From Lonicera japonica (Eukaryota; Streptophyta; Magnoliopsida; Dipsacales; Caprifoliaceae): DNA of 64,000 nt. Positions 47,482-60,036 of this stretch are shown here, piece after piece. How positions within the stretch are numbered: position 1 is the first letter of the stretch; the number at the start of each line of letters is the position of its first letter. Location of the stretch: assembly GCA_021464415.1 (NCBI GenBank), contig CM038470.1, positions 11,234,394 to 11,298,393 of the forward strand, written 5' to 3'. The position numbers and the translations under genes are program-made. The notes beneath the pieces were generated by a model. The model was not told the DNA's origin. It saw nothing but the letters and a program-made list of their open reading frames with translations, and did no database searches.

Positions 47482-50316
47482 GAACAATAATATTGTTAGA
47501 ATAATGTATGGAATATTCTCAAGATCTAAGGGTTGACTTCTTATATATTTTATGCCTCATTTAGGGGTGATGATATTTTTCATCACTTTTTTATAACAAA
47601 TATCCTCTAATAAAGTAAGATGGTTTATTCTATTGCCATTCTAAAAATTTGTAACTACCATCCTCTGTTATTAAACTTTTAATCAGTTGGCTCATCTAAT
47701 TCGAGTGGTGTTCATTTTCAAACATTATAGACCAAACGAACATTGATATTATTTAATGTTCATTTGAATCATGATAATTGAAATTTTTAGATCCATTCGA
47801 ATATTATAGACCGAATGAACATTGATATTATTCAATGTTCATTCAAATCATGATAACATAAATTTTTGAATCCACTCGAATACTATAGACAAGTGATTCA
47901 TACCCATTCGAATCATGATAACTGAATGTACACTGAACATAGAGATCAACAAAACCCATCTCCACTCGTAGAAGCTGCAAATTTATATCTGTATAGAAAA
48001 TTGTTATAAATCTAAAAATTAATCAAATCAAATATTTACGTACATGTATATATTTATATCTTTCTTCCTTTAACTATGGAGTTCAAAGAGATGATTTAAT
48101 TTTAATATATCTCTATCTTGTCTCCACTCAAAATTTTCATAAGCCCATCGATAGAGTTCAAAGAGATGGGTTTTAATAAGCTTCTTAATTTCAACAATGG
48201 GTTTTGTTCAAATAGATGGTTTTGCAAGTATATATATTTGAATATATCATTCTTCCTTCAACAAAACCCATATGCACTCCTCTTGTCTTCTTAAAACCTA
48301 TAGGCTTTCTTCCTCTTTTTTTTTTCTTCCAACAATGGAGTTCAAAGAGACGGAGACAAGAGAGACAGAGATAGAAGAGAGCAAGCATAGGTGATGTTTC
48401 AAATGGCTATGGGAGATGGAGACAATAGAGAGGGGGGAATGAGTTTGTTTTAATTTGTTTAATTTTTGTAATTAGAGTTATTTAAGGTTAATCATACGGG
48501 GGACGTTTCATCTTATGTTAATGATCAAAAATAGGATTTTTGGTGATGTTTGTGAGAAGAAGCATGTTTGTGAAAAAGAAAGGGTGGACAATATCATCAC
48601 CCTTATTTAGGTTGATGCGTTTCCTTTTATGTATTTCTTGTATAATATATATATATATATATATATATATGGCCTTTATTCTTGTACTATGGCATTCTTT
48701 TATCCACAAGTGTGATTCAATGGCTTGATCACCACTAGGTTCGAGTTCTAGGATCAATTGAGAGTTTACTAGGTTGATTCCTAGTAGCAAGCTTAGATTC
48801 ATAAGTAGAAATTAATAAAAGTGTGCGAAAGCTAGCTTTGACACCTCATGACATATACCACTTTTTTATCTCTATTTTGTCTCTATGCTTTAACGAATAT
48901 GAGCAATAATATAAGATATGGATATTCAATTGCCTACATATTTTTCTCTACCAACTTTCAAATTAAAATAATAAAATATATTCTACAAATTGAATTGGGT
49001 CTTCAAATATGAAGAGTGGAGGATTCAACTTATTTGAAAATATGAACAATAATATTATATACGGATATTTAATTGTCTACTAATTTTTTTTTTCAACTTT
49101 CAACTTTCAAATTAAAATAATAAAATATACGAGTTAGAAGAGTTTCATAAAGTTCAAATTTCATAGAGAGCAAAATCACTTTTCCAATTACCACATAAAA
49201 TTCACATACTACAATTTTAAAGAAAAAATTTACTACGTAGAGATGCTCTAGCGCAACCAATTTTGTCTAATATTCATTTAAGTTTTCTATTTCAATTAAA
49301 CAATGGACTTAGTAGAGTACGTACCCAAGTGGAGTGTAGTTGATCACTTCTTTTGAAAAAGAATCACACCATTAGTGTTCAAAAAATGAATCATATTTAA
49401 TTTATAATTGTAAAGTTGGGTATATTGAATAGTTTTTTTTTTCCCAAAAATGAAACGTGACTCATAATTTTGGGACCCAAAGAAATTAAAACAAGACTCT
49501 TACTACAAAACAAAGCATATAATATATTTGAATTAGTTAAAACATGTATACCATGCATTAACCATTTTTTGTGTCTACTAAATTATTGAAATATTCTAGA
49601 AAAAAAAATGTTATTTTCCCGAAATTCGAAATGAAACCATGACCATAATATAAAAACAATACATCTATACCATTTCACCAATTCCTATCACATAGTCTTA
49701 AAATATTTTGTCGGGAATAATATCGTATAGGCATTGCAAACGTACCTAATATATTGTATACATAACTCACAATTGTCTCAAATGTTAGCTTCTTTTGTGG
49801 GTAAATTGGCTTGCTTAGTTATTTGAGTTTGATTGTGGTTAATGCAGTTTTGGGAAATGGAATTTTTGCAAAATAAAAACAAAAATAAATATACTCACAA
49901 TTGTCGCTAAAATGACGTAGAGGTTCGTACAATATCAGGACTATTTTAACCATCTTTAAAATCCGTCATTTTCTAAAGTGTGTATATATATATATTCAGA
50001 AAAATTTAAATATATACGTAGAAAACAAGATAAAAATAAGGAGGACTTTAAAAAACTATTTCCAAAAGTGGAGAGAGAAATGTGTTAACAAAAATAATAA
50101 TTTATAAAGTACTTTCACAATTCAACGGAGGTTGGACCATATGCATGCGAGTTACGACAATGGTTCACCTTGAAAATCTCATATATAACTAAACAAAAAG
50201 AATGGTTTCATTTCACGTACCCTTGCAATAATCGTCACAGTCTTACAGCTACATTTGCTTGATATGCCCTCTTCAACTCTATTCGATTCAACAATTCTCA
50301 ATTTTTTTTCTCCCAA
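47482..50316. other. Intergenic DNA and upstream region of the third ATL gene
   Basis: No gene. It contains a 79-bp tandem repeat (47706-47960), a (TA)n run (48645-48670) and, from 49270, sequence duplicated from upstream of the second ATL gene. The conserved block with 'ctacatttgcttgatatgcc' is at 50249-50268, about 50 bp before the start codon. Confidence 0.5.
47706..47960. repeat. ~79-bp tandem repeat, about three copies
   Basis: The units share 'attatagacc-aa-gaacattgatattatt-aatgttcatt-aaatcatgataa' and 'atccattcga'. Starts fall near 47724, 47803 and 47882; the third is partial. Confidence 0.75.
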
Positions 50317-50778
50317 ATGGGTGATCTCACTCGATTACATCTTATTCTACTCGCCTCCGGGTCGATGGCTTTTACCCTCACTTTATATCACTGCATCCTA
50401 ATCCTTTGGCGTAAACTGCGACAGCAGCCCAACCAACAACACCAATTATCGGAGATAGGCCCACTAGCTGACAGACTCGCAAACTCGACAACCACCATTG
50501 AGCTCATCCCGACCCATAAGTACCAAAAGGAAGCGGACTTGGAGGGAGGAGAGTCTGTTTGCCCTGTGTGTCTCAGTGATTTTGAAGAGGGTGAAGAGTT
50601 ACGTACTTTGCCTGAGTGCATGCATACTTTTCACAAACAATGCATCGATATGTGGCTGCATTCGCATTCGAATTGCCCGATGTGTCGCACTGATACAATG
50701 TTTTCATCATGTGTATTTCGGGTATCAAACTCAGGTTCTGACATGCCAGTGACAAGAGAAGAATCTAGATTGCAATAA
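50317..50778 (+). CDS. ATL-type RING-H2 E3 ubiquitin ligase (type II copy B)
   Basis: 153 residues, intronless. One N-terminal membrane span (about residues 7-31), linker with ELIPTHKYQ, and RING-H2 ligands C82, C85, C101, H103, H106, C109, C120, C123, at the same residue numbers as in the second gene. The tail is longer, with a short insertion (FSSCVFRV) before the shared Ser-rich end SRLQ. The ATG at 50317 is the first in frame and aligns with its paralogue. Promoter and 3' flank are also shared, so it is a recent tandem duplicate. Confidence 0.9.
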   Translation: MGDLTRLHLILLASGSMAFTLTLYHCILILWRKLRQQPNQQHQLSEIGPLADRLANSTTTIELIPTHKYQKEADLEGGESVCPVCLSDFEEGEELRTLPECMHTFHKQCIDMWLHSHSNCPMCRTDTMFSSCVFRVSNSGSDMPVTREESRLQ

Positions 50779-53007
50779 GATTTAAGTGTATAATATATGG
50801 TAATGCGAAGGTGAAAAATATAAAGGTCTGTTGCAATTTCTTTTGGGTTATTATCTCCATCCTAATTAAGAATCCATTTTCCTCTTGCTGATTTTTCTTT
50901 TCTTTTTTTGTTAAAATAAAAGTTTACTTTCAATTTAAGACGGAAATTCATTTGGTTTTAGACTTTTGTTTGTAGTTCAAACTGGAAGATGTATATGATG
51001 TACTACCAAGATGGTTTATAACTAACCACTTTACGTATTGGGATATTGGGCATTTGGCTCTTGGCCACTATTATTATAGCAGTTATTTAATTACTTAATT
51101 GTCACTACAATTCTATGGGGCTTCATTTTGGTTTTGTTTAATATGTCAGATTTTGAATAAATTTATCCAATAAACTAACTATAGTTGAAAAGTTTAATAT
51201 GTTTTGGGTTTCAAATAGTAACTCATGTAGTAAGTCAAGACCAGCTTGGAGAGTGTACGTGCAGAGCGGACGACAACATATATATAACCCTTATGACATT
51301 AATAATTGTTATAGTTTATGTGTCTTCTATATCTTAAAACCATCAATATTGAAGACAAGACTATAGCACAAAATAGCATGAATAATATTAGTTGGTTCGA
51401 TTCTGCCGGTAATATATTGTCTTCAACTTAAATCAGAATGATGCTCCCGAGAGAGGACTCTTTTGTATACTAATCCTCCTATAACTATTGTTAATATTCT
51501 GGCTTCTGATAACATAATATATATATATATATAGTTTCTTCATTCTTGGACCATTTGGCCCTCGTTTGGTATTTAAGAAAAAAAAATGAATAATTTTTGT
51601 TTACTATTAGTGTAGTACGTTATACCTTTTATCGGAAAAGTCCGTTTCCCTACTGCATTAAAAAATTTCCCTTTTTATTTTAAAGTTTGAATTTACCCAT
51701 ATGCAAGGAACACTTTCTCTTACATCACGAAGAATGATAATTTTTACGATCAGTTAAACGCAGAAGAATTAAAATGAAAGGGGAAAAAAACATTAGTTTA
51801 ATAATCTAAATTATTAGGCATTGCTAGTAAAAATCAGATACTTTTAAGTACGAAGATTAATACGTTATTATTTAATCAAAAGCTCATCTTTATAGACTTC
51901 TACATCATTAAGAAAATTTCCAACTATTTCCCTATATTATTGAACAAAAAGTTATATTTGGGGAGAATCTCTCTAATAATAAACTCTAGTTTTTCCATGT
52001 TTAGTTTCGATTTCTAAATTAAGCACAACATTTGCATCAATTATTATAAATTTTTTAGAATGTTCAGTTCTCACAGGTAGATCTCATAAGTGAAGATATA
52101 ATACTGTCATCAATTATATGAGATCATCAAACAAGATTATAGTTACTAACTCTTAAGATTTTAAGTTTCCAACACTAAAAGGTTGACTAGCAAAATTTAA
52201 AGAAAACACACACGAGTACACAACCTTAACTGATCCAATATGGAGAGCAAGTTATCACACAATCAATTTATCATACAATTTTCTTGCCCAAGGGACAAAA
52301 GAAATAGTATTATACATCCTAAAATACATGTTCAAATTTCCTATCATATATGCCTTCAAACATAATTTGACCCATCATCTTGTACACAACATTTTTTAAA
52401 CAACAATTCGTTAATTTAGGAATATACCAATTTTTTTTTTTTTTTTTGTACTGATCCCATGTGAGCATTTCTTGAAGGATGCACCCTTAATAAAATTAAA
52501 GAAAGGAATTGCCCAGTGCTCATTGCATGTTAACAAATTATTATCAACGCACTGTCCAAACAAATAAGAAAGATAAAAACTTTACGAAACCCTAATTATT
52601 TATTTTGTGGTTCATGTTCTTTCATCTTATCCACATTTGAGCGGTTTACTTTTGTGGTCCCAAGCCCCGAAGTGACAAATTCACATATACGGGCCTTTAT
52701 AATCATACCTCATGATTCAAGAATCTGATTTTCAATTAAAAGGAAGATATTTGCTCTGTTTTTAGCTTTTGGTAAAGAGAAGCTGAGATTATGGTGTTTC
52801 TTTATCAAAATTTATGCTCTTTGGCTCCTTATGTTTGTGTTTTGTTCGGCTACTAATGAGACTTCGTACCCTGTAAGGTTTTGCTTCCATTCCTTCTACT
52901 TTTTTCTTGCACATCCACTGTTTGATGAAATTCCTGTGAGGTTAATATAGTGGGGTTGAGATATCTCACTGCAGTTTTGTTTATCTGATGTGATAAGAGT
53001 AAGAAAA
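50779..53007. other. Intergenic DNA
   Basis: 3' flank of the third ATL gene, then AT-rich DNA without a supported gene. A (TA)n run lies near 51518-51533 and a T-run at about 52432-52448. The last ~250 bases before 53008 are the presumed promoter and leader of the next gene. Confidence 0.45.
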
Positions 53008-53898
53008 ATGAGATCTTTGAGTAGTGTAGGACTTGGTTTGAGTCTTGTTTTTGGGTGTCTTTTATTAGCTCTAATTGCTGAGCTTTACTACTTGTTGTGG
53101 TGGAAGAAGAGGATCAATAACAGAGATATTGAAGAAGATTACAGCAACCCAACAAGAGAGTTCTTGTACTCATCCTGTTTTAAAAAGCCACACTCGTTAA
53201 GCTCCACAGCTCTAAATCCCCAAGAACTATGTTCATCAGTTAGAATCACAAACGCCCATGTCCATGAACCACAAGCTCAACCGCAAGCTCAGCTGTTTCC
53301 AAACAAAGATTTTTGGCTCAAGCCATTTGGGGACGAAGATAGTGTTGATGATGAACTATTAAACCTCTCTGGTCCACCAAGATTTCTCTTCACCATCAAT
53401 GAAGAAACAAAGGAAGATTTGGAGTCTGAAGATGCAAAGTCAAGAACTAGGAGCTTGAGTGATACAATTCTCACTATTGAGACTCCTTTTTTGACACCTC
53501 TTGCTTCACCATCTTGTTTCACTCCTCCACTTACACCTAAAGGCTCCTCATTTGGTCACAATGGGTTCAGTCCTCTCTTTAAATCAGCAACTGATGAGGA
53601 GTTCAATAGGGTAAGTTCATCACCACCACCAAAATTCAAGTTCTTGAGGGATGCTGAGGATAAACTTCAAAATAGGGAATTAATGGAAAAATCTGAATTT
53701 GGGTTTACTCAAGATCATGGAGGTAGAGTTACTTTAAATTCAACATTTCTCAAGGATGAACAAAATGGGTCTTTTATATCACTCGTTGTTGCTAAGAAGA
53801 AAGAAAAAGGTACTTCCTCTAGCTCTTCACAGGTACTTCCTCTAGCTGCTTCCCCTCCAACATTTAGACAATTTTCTAAGCAATCCATTTTAAATTAA
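53008..53898 (+). CDS. Plant single-pass membrane protein of unknown function
   Basis: 296 residues in one exon. A hydrophobic span at about residues 7-32 (LGLSLVFGCLLLALIAELYY) is followed by a basic stretch (WWKKRINNR), indicating a signal-anchor with a cytosolic C-terminal body by the positive-inside rule. The body is Ser/Pro-rich and largely disordered, with a conserved-looking PRFLFTINEETKEDLESED stretch near residue 120 and TPFLTPLASP and TPPLTPKGSS motifs that look like proline-directed phosphorylation sites. I recognise this as the style of an uncharacterised plant family but know no function. The frame is open back to a GTG at 52990; the ATG at 53008 just before the hydrophobic span is taken as the start. 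Confidence 0.75.
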   Translation: MRSLSSVGLGLSLVFGCLLLALIAELYYLLWWKKRINNRDIEEDYSNPTREFLYSSCFKKPHSLSSTALNPQELCSSVRITNAHVHEPQAQPQAQLFPNKDFWLKPFGDEDSVDDELLNLSGPPRFLFTINEETKEDLESEDAKSRTRSLSDTILTIETPFLTPLASPSCFTPPLTPKGSSFGHNGFSPLFKSATDEEFNRVSSSPPPKFKFLRDAEDKLQNRELMEKSEFGFTQDHGGRVTLNSTFLKDEQNGSFISLVVAKKKEKGTSSSSSQVLPLAASPPTFRQFSKQSILN

Positions 53899-56800
53899 TG
53901 TAGATTTTTAAGTTGGGCCAACTTTTTCCCCTGTTTTTATGATTTTTCCGTAGATTTTGCAATTTTTAAGATTTGGGTTTTCGTTATTTTTTCCCTTGTG
54001 AGTGCATTCCTTAATTTAAAGAGGGGGACAAAACACTGTGCTAGACTGCGGAATGATGTTGAAAGTTGGGGTGTGGGTTGTATGATAGCTAGTGAAGGAC
54101 TAGTGGACTAATTTGTTTTACTATATCATGTCTCTGAATTTTTGCTGCTAAGCCTGTGATTGTTCATGTGGGGGGTGGTGTCGGTAGTACTGATGTGCTC
54201 ATCAAAAGTGCACCGTATGTTTTTGGAGAGTACATAGAAAATAAAATTAAGTATATTGACTCAGTGGCATAAGGTTATTATTGAGATTATCTCGGATCGA
54301 TTGAGTTTGTTATCTTGGTCAGTTTCTAGTGCCGTTAAAATAATATTTAACTAGTAACAATTACAAATTGCAAGCAAGAACTAATTAAAATGTTTAAAGT
54401 TGGCTCAAACATTTCATAAGTAAGACCAAATATATACATATATATATAATACAATTAGACTCTGGCGATTCTTATCATGACTATTAACATTTGAAACGAA
54501 TACTCTAATCCAATTAATATACTTTGTGATAATTTTAATACTCAATAAGTAATGACATTTTGGAGTGTAATTATTCCGGTACTTATACGTGGGGTAATGC
54601 ACGACACAAATTAAATATGACGTAAACGAACTACACAAGACTCTTAATGCGGTTGATCTTATAGACATATTTTCAACATAAATATCAAATAAATTGACAT
54701 AACGCGACTTATCGACTTACCTTGAAAAAGACTATATTAGTTTGCCAAAACATCGTGATCTTGCAGTCCTGTGAATAAATTACTCTCAGTCTAAAGTTAA
54801 AATTTCATGTTTATAAGTCAATTTTATTTATTAAATTTAGAAAAAAAGGTTCTTACCAAGCGAAAAGGTTGAGATTAGGGAATTGATTTGGTGGGTATAT
54901 ATGTTTTGATAGTTTGGGCATTTGGGTAAATGACAAAGAACAGAAAGTGCCCGTGACAATCTCTCGTGTCTGTGTTGGCCGAAAGGTACCCACAACTGTG
55001 AAGAATCATTTCAGGCACTACTGCCTTTTGGAGCTCTTTTTACTTGATAAATGTTTGCAAGTTTTTATTGATAGAGGGAAGATCACAAGCTTTAAAAAGT
55101 CAAAAGGCGGAGTATCTAAATTAGACCAAGATTTCAATCACTTCACCGATCACACTGTATGATCATGCACTATTTCACTCGTGCTTGATGTGTGACGAAC
55201 TTAATACTCCCAATGCTTGATCGTTGGAGCTTTGATGAGGTTGTCCGAGTTTTAGTTACAGTGGAGGATGGTAACAGCTGTAGTGATTGCTGAGGTTTAA
55301 CGATTACCATGGGTGCAATAGAAATAAAAAGATAAATAATTTAATTTTTTTTTTTTTTAGGGTACAATTAGCTTTTGAAAAGGTAAAAAGGGGAATGTCC
55401 TTGTAATATTTAAACACTGAAAAATGTCAAATAAATTGTCCATGAAATCTTAATTTCTTGTAATAGGTAAAAGTAATGTCTCTTTTTCTCTGCTGTAATT
55501 TTATTTTGGGTATAATATTTGAAGAGCCTTTTCCATCATTTTATCTTTTCTTATAGAGAAAATCTACTGATCCTACAATATAATGTAAAATCGTCCCAAG
55601 GAAATTTATTAGTTTTCGAATTATTAATTTTATTTTTGTTGACCATTCTTCTTTATTTCTCATCGACCTGGCTCTCCACTGCGAACGGCTATTAATTGCA
55701 TGCATAGGTGGTCGTAGTGGTGTACTATGATCGGGATGTATGAATTTTTTATAAGAAGGTGGAAGAAACTAAATTAAGATTAATTTTTTTTATAATATCG
55801 TGCAAAATTAAGTTTGCACTATGTGTTTTTTTAGTAGGATTCTATGTTTAATTCATAACGAGTTACAAATCTAACTCACTTACTGAAAAAAATACACATG
55901 ATAATTTTTTTTTTTATTATTCAAACTTTAATTTTCAGTTCCTGTTTTGTGATAGATTACTACATATTAATGTTTGTTTGACGTTATTTTAGAGTTATAC
56001 GAGTGGTACATAATACAATTGTTAAAAGTTAAAACACATCATGCAAAACAAAGTTTGCATTAAAATTTTTAGATTTGAAAATTTTTCAGGCACAAAATAC
56101 AATTCGAACACCTCATTTTAAAACACAATTAATAAACAAAGATTCTACTCTACCAAAAATTAAAAATTATACCCTTATTTAAAAAAAAAGGTTTTTTTTT
56201 CTCAAAAGATATTTTCATAGAAAGCATTTTGACCCATTTCTATACTTTAAATTAAGATTATACTTCTTAACGTAGAACAACGAAGTTAGTAGTAACTGTA
56301 ACAAATTTAACTGGTATGTTGATGGAATCTCAACCGTGGCAAAATGAACTGAAACCTTTGTGACAGAATATTGTGAGAAATTCTAATTTACTGTGTCTAG
56401 GTGAGATCAAGTAATGCAATTACGGAATAGGTAAACCACTACAATTTAGTATGTTTAAAAAATTGCCTCCTATGTCATAAAATTCTTCGTTCTATAAATG
56501 TAATGTGACTCTTAAAAACAGGGATTGTGTTTTACACGGTAAACATGATACACCAATAGACTCTTTGGACATAGATAGTCAGTGACAAGAATTTATTTCA
56601 TTTTTTAAATATCAACATACATTGCTACATTGAAGAGATATTTAATTATTCAATGTCTATAAATGTTACATGACAGTTTTAATTTTGTAGAATTTATAAC
56701 TGAATAAGAGATACTCGTAGTGCAATACAATGAACCGAGAAAGAATTAGTTGAGGTGTACGAGCTAGATCAAATACCCTTCTCGTTGGAAAAAAATATGA

Positions 56801-57984
56801 AGAAAGAAGAGAATTTAGTTGTGGTGCACGTAATTTTCTGTCTCTCAAGTTAACATAGGGTATAAGAAAGAATTTTCTTTCAACGGTTATAATTGTCCAG
56901 ACTAACTTACGAATACTTCAATGAGACGAAGCTCTAAGTAATTTTAAAAGTGCACGTTTCCATACCGACTTAGTACATTTAAGAATATAAAAAAGACTGA
57001 GGAAAAAGTGTGTAAAGAAAAAGATAAAATAGAAAACAAGGGAAAAGCTGCATTGTGTGTACACAAAGAAGGGGGGAATTAGATTCCCACACCCCCAAAA
57101 CCTAATCTTTCATTTTAAAATTTTAATTTTCTAAACAAGTCCATGCACACACATGTGCGCTCAACTCCATATTTGATCAATCTTCCGTTTACATATTAAC
57201 TGCATATGCGCCATTAACTTTAACATATATTGCTTTTTTATATTTCCTTCCTTCTATTTTTCTTTTTTAAAAAATTCATTTTTCTAAAGTATTTTTTATT
57301 TATGAGGGTGCGTTAATTTGATACAAAATTAGAAAAAGACTGAAAAAATATTATATTTTATGATACATTATATATATTAGAAAAAGAGATGAGTAATTTG
57401 GCAATATATTCTATTTTTTTTCAATGGAGTCTAATTTTTGGATGGATAATAATTTTTTCATGAAACAAAAAAAAAAGATAGAATATCTCACCAAATCATC
57501 TTGTCTTTTTCTCCAACTTCTAATACATTTTTTTTCCAAACAGACCCTAATAAAGAACTCAATTTCTTTTTTCTTTCTGTAAACTTTTAGATTAATGCTA
57601 CGTAATGAAAAAATTGATGTAATACACGTAAAACATTTTACCATTGGTCAAAATTTTGAACCTACTTACTTGTAAATAGTTAAAATCATTTAATTGTTTT
57701 CTAATCTAATAACTGGCACATTATTTTTAACCAGTTCTATATTATATTTGATCTTTATCCATGTATCATTATTCTCTCATAATTCTCTTCTGCACCTTCA
57801 TTATTTACAATGTAACAAATTTTTGTCATCACCCAGTAATTCATCAAAAAAAATTCATATATAAATATATATATTACATAAAAAAAATTACTTTATAATG
57901 TGCCAAGTAACATAGTTATTGTAAACATTTCTCTTACCACACTAGCTAGTGACTGGTTAAAGAATTATATATCTATTGAAAATT
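53899..57984. other. Intergenic DNA
   Basis: No gene supported. AT-rich, with T-runs near 55343-55360 and 55906-55915 and GT-rich stretches after the previous gene's end. The open frames at 54914-55162 and 57411-57644 lack protein-like features. Confidence 0.5.
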
Positions 57985-58736
57985 AATGAGGAAACTACCC
58001 CATAAACTTTTGATATTTTCTCACTTTGACCCTCAAATTATACAAAAAATTACCTCATTTAAATATTTGAACTATTCAACGAGTTTTAAATTGGCCCTTC
58101 CGACCAATTTGGGCGTTAAATTGGACGGCATCAAGAGTAAAATTGTTATTTTAATTAAATATTTTTTAAAAAATTAATTTTAACTATATTTAAAAAATAT
58201 TATGAAAGAAATATTATGAAAGAAATATTAAAAAGAAAAAAAGCTAGCAAGAAAAAGGAACAGAGAGAGATACCCACCTCCTCCTACCGCCTCCCCTCTA
58301 CCTTCGACTTCAAATCCGCCGCCGACTCCAGTCCTTCTACGTTTGGCCTCTCTCCAAGCCTTCCTCTTCCTCATCTGGGGTTCCATCAACGTCGGCTTGG
58401 CCCTGCCTTCCTTCGCCGCCTCCTGCTGTTCTGGCAAGATCCTCTGATGCCAATAAAACACGTTAGGGAAAGGATGAGGTTCATCTCTCGCAGTCTCTTC
58501 TGTCCATCCGTTATTACGAGAAGATGGAATTCAATAATCGAAGCAAATGAATTAATGTTTCCACTGCAGATGATTTCGTCTTCTTTTAATTTTCTTTATT
58601 ATGATTATGTTTTAAAATTAGTTTGTATAAGTAGATATGTATCCCAAGCACCTAACTAAGGGTTAATTGTTGGTTTAGCTTACTAGTTAAGGGGGAGGTA
58701 TAAATTAGGGTTTCTTTCGGGGAAGATGATGATGAT

Positions 58737-59027
58737 TGTTAAATTATACAACACAAGAAATAGAGAAATTATATTAATGAGCAAGAAATCCACAAGGGGT
58801 TACATTGTTACAATCTCACATCTATTTACAATGGAATTGACATGAATATATATACAAGTAAAGAATGAAACAAGAAGCCTAAAATGAGGAAGAAAGGAGG
58901 AGACAAGGAGGGAAACATGGAGGAGGGAATAAAGGAAAAGAAGAATAATTCTAAGCTTTAATAATTACAAATAATAATGCTAATTTATGTTGGAGAATAT
59001 CATCATTCAATATCATCATTTCTAACA
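58737..59027 (-). repeat. 3' LTR of the LOB retroelement
   Basis: 291 bp. In element sense it starts TGTTAGAAATGATG and ends TTTAACA. Purine/A-rich on the plus strand. No difference from the partner LTR was found by eye. Confidence 0.92.
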
Positions 59028-59040
59028 CCCCCCCTCAAAC
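59028..59040 (-). promoter_or_regulatory. Polypurine tract
   Basis: Seven G preceded by TTTGA in element sense, immediately inside the 3' LTR; this is the expected plus-strand priming site for reverse transcription. Confidence 0.8.
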
Positions 59041-59605
59041 TCAAGGGGTATGAAGAGACCAACTTGAGTTTGAAGAGGTGAGGAAGCTACCAAACAGCTA
59101 TTGATGTGTCGCCGGCTCCGGTGGTGGAGAATGTGTTTGGTTCTATAAAACCGACGGTGGAAAAGACTCGGTGTAGAGTGTGACGGTTCGCCACTAGTCG
59201 GCGACGGTAGGGGCAACGGTGGCAGTGGTGGTGGTGTGAGAGAAAGAGAAGTATGAGAGATCCAGGGAGAAGTATGGATCTGGGTAAGACAAGGGAGTGG
59301 TGAGAGCTAAGAAGGAGCTGAAGGGGGATGGTGGTTGATAAGGGGACACCCGGAAGGGGTTTGGGTGTCGGCGGTTGAGTCGTATTTTCAGGCGGTGGGG
59401 GCGGCAGTGGCGGAGACAGCGAAGGTAGAAGATGCTATTAAGCAAATGTATTTGTCAGATCTGAAATCTGGCATGGTATCTGGATGGCGCTGCGAGAGGG
59501 CGCGCCGGAGGGATTCGGAGATGCGCGTAGTGGCGCGGTTGTTGTTGTTGATGAGGCTCTTAGGGATCCGAAGCTTGGATACGAGAAAATGGAATTTGGT
59601 TTTGG

Positions 59606-59859
59606 TTTTTTTTTTTTTTTTTTTTTTTTTTTTGACATGTTCGATGATTGACCGACAGACGGAACGGCGGTAACGGCGATGACGGGAGCCGACGGAACGG
59701 CGAGGTCCGGTGTAGAATTTCCGGAGGAAAAAAACTTGATATGAATACGCGAGCAGTACGTATAACAGTAACAAGAAATTGAATCAGAATACTTGGAGGT
59801 ACAGCGAAAGGCGACCCGCCGGAAATATTAAATTGAAGAGATTGAATATATATAGATAT

Positions 59860-59892
<33 letters not shown>
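59606..59892 (-). repeat. Two A-tracts (sense) downstream of the LOB ORF
   Basis: T-runs on the plus strand of 28 (59606-59633) and 32 (59861-59892) bases, hence A-runs in element sense. The first lies 144 bp after the LOB stop codon, a plausible place for a poly(A) tail of a captured mRNA. Confidence 0.85.
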
Positions 59893-59893
<1 letters not shown>

Positions 59894-60036
59894 AGAGGTG
59901 GAAGAGTAGCAGTGGTGCTAGTAGTCAATGATGGCCCTTTCTTTGGTTTTGGTTTTAGAGAGATAAACTGAAGTTTCGATATGAGAGGCGAGAGGTTTCC
60001 GAGGGTGTTGGTGGTGCGGAAGGAAGGGAACACACA

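Noticed and set aside
48735..48750. GGTTCGAGTTC resembling a Pol III B box
   Set aside because: No A box at the right distance and no cloverleaf or SINE body around it.
49225..49260. 'agagatgctctag' resembling a Tourist MITE end
   Set aside because: No partner terminus or TAA duplication was found within a kilobase.
58216..58659. 147-codon open frame left of the LOB retroelement
   Set aside because: It lies across the inverted-repeat arm of a transposon and is driven by C/T-rich composition; no recognisable domain.
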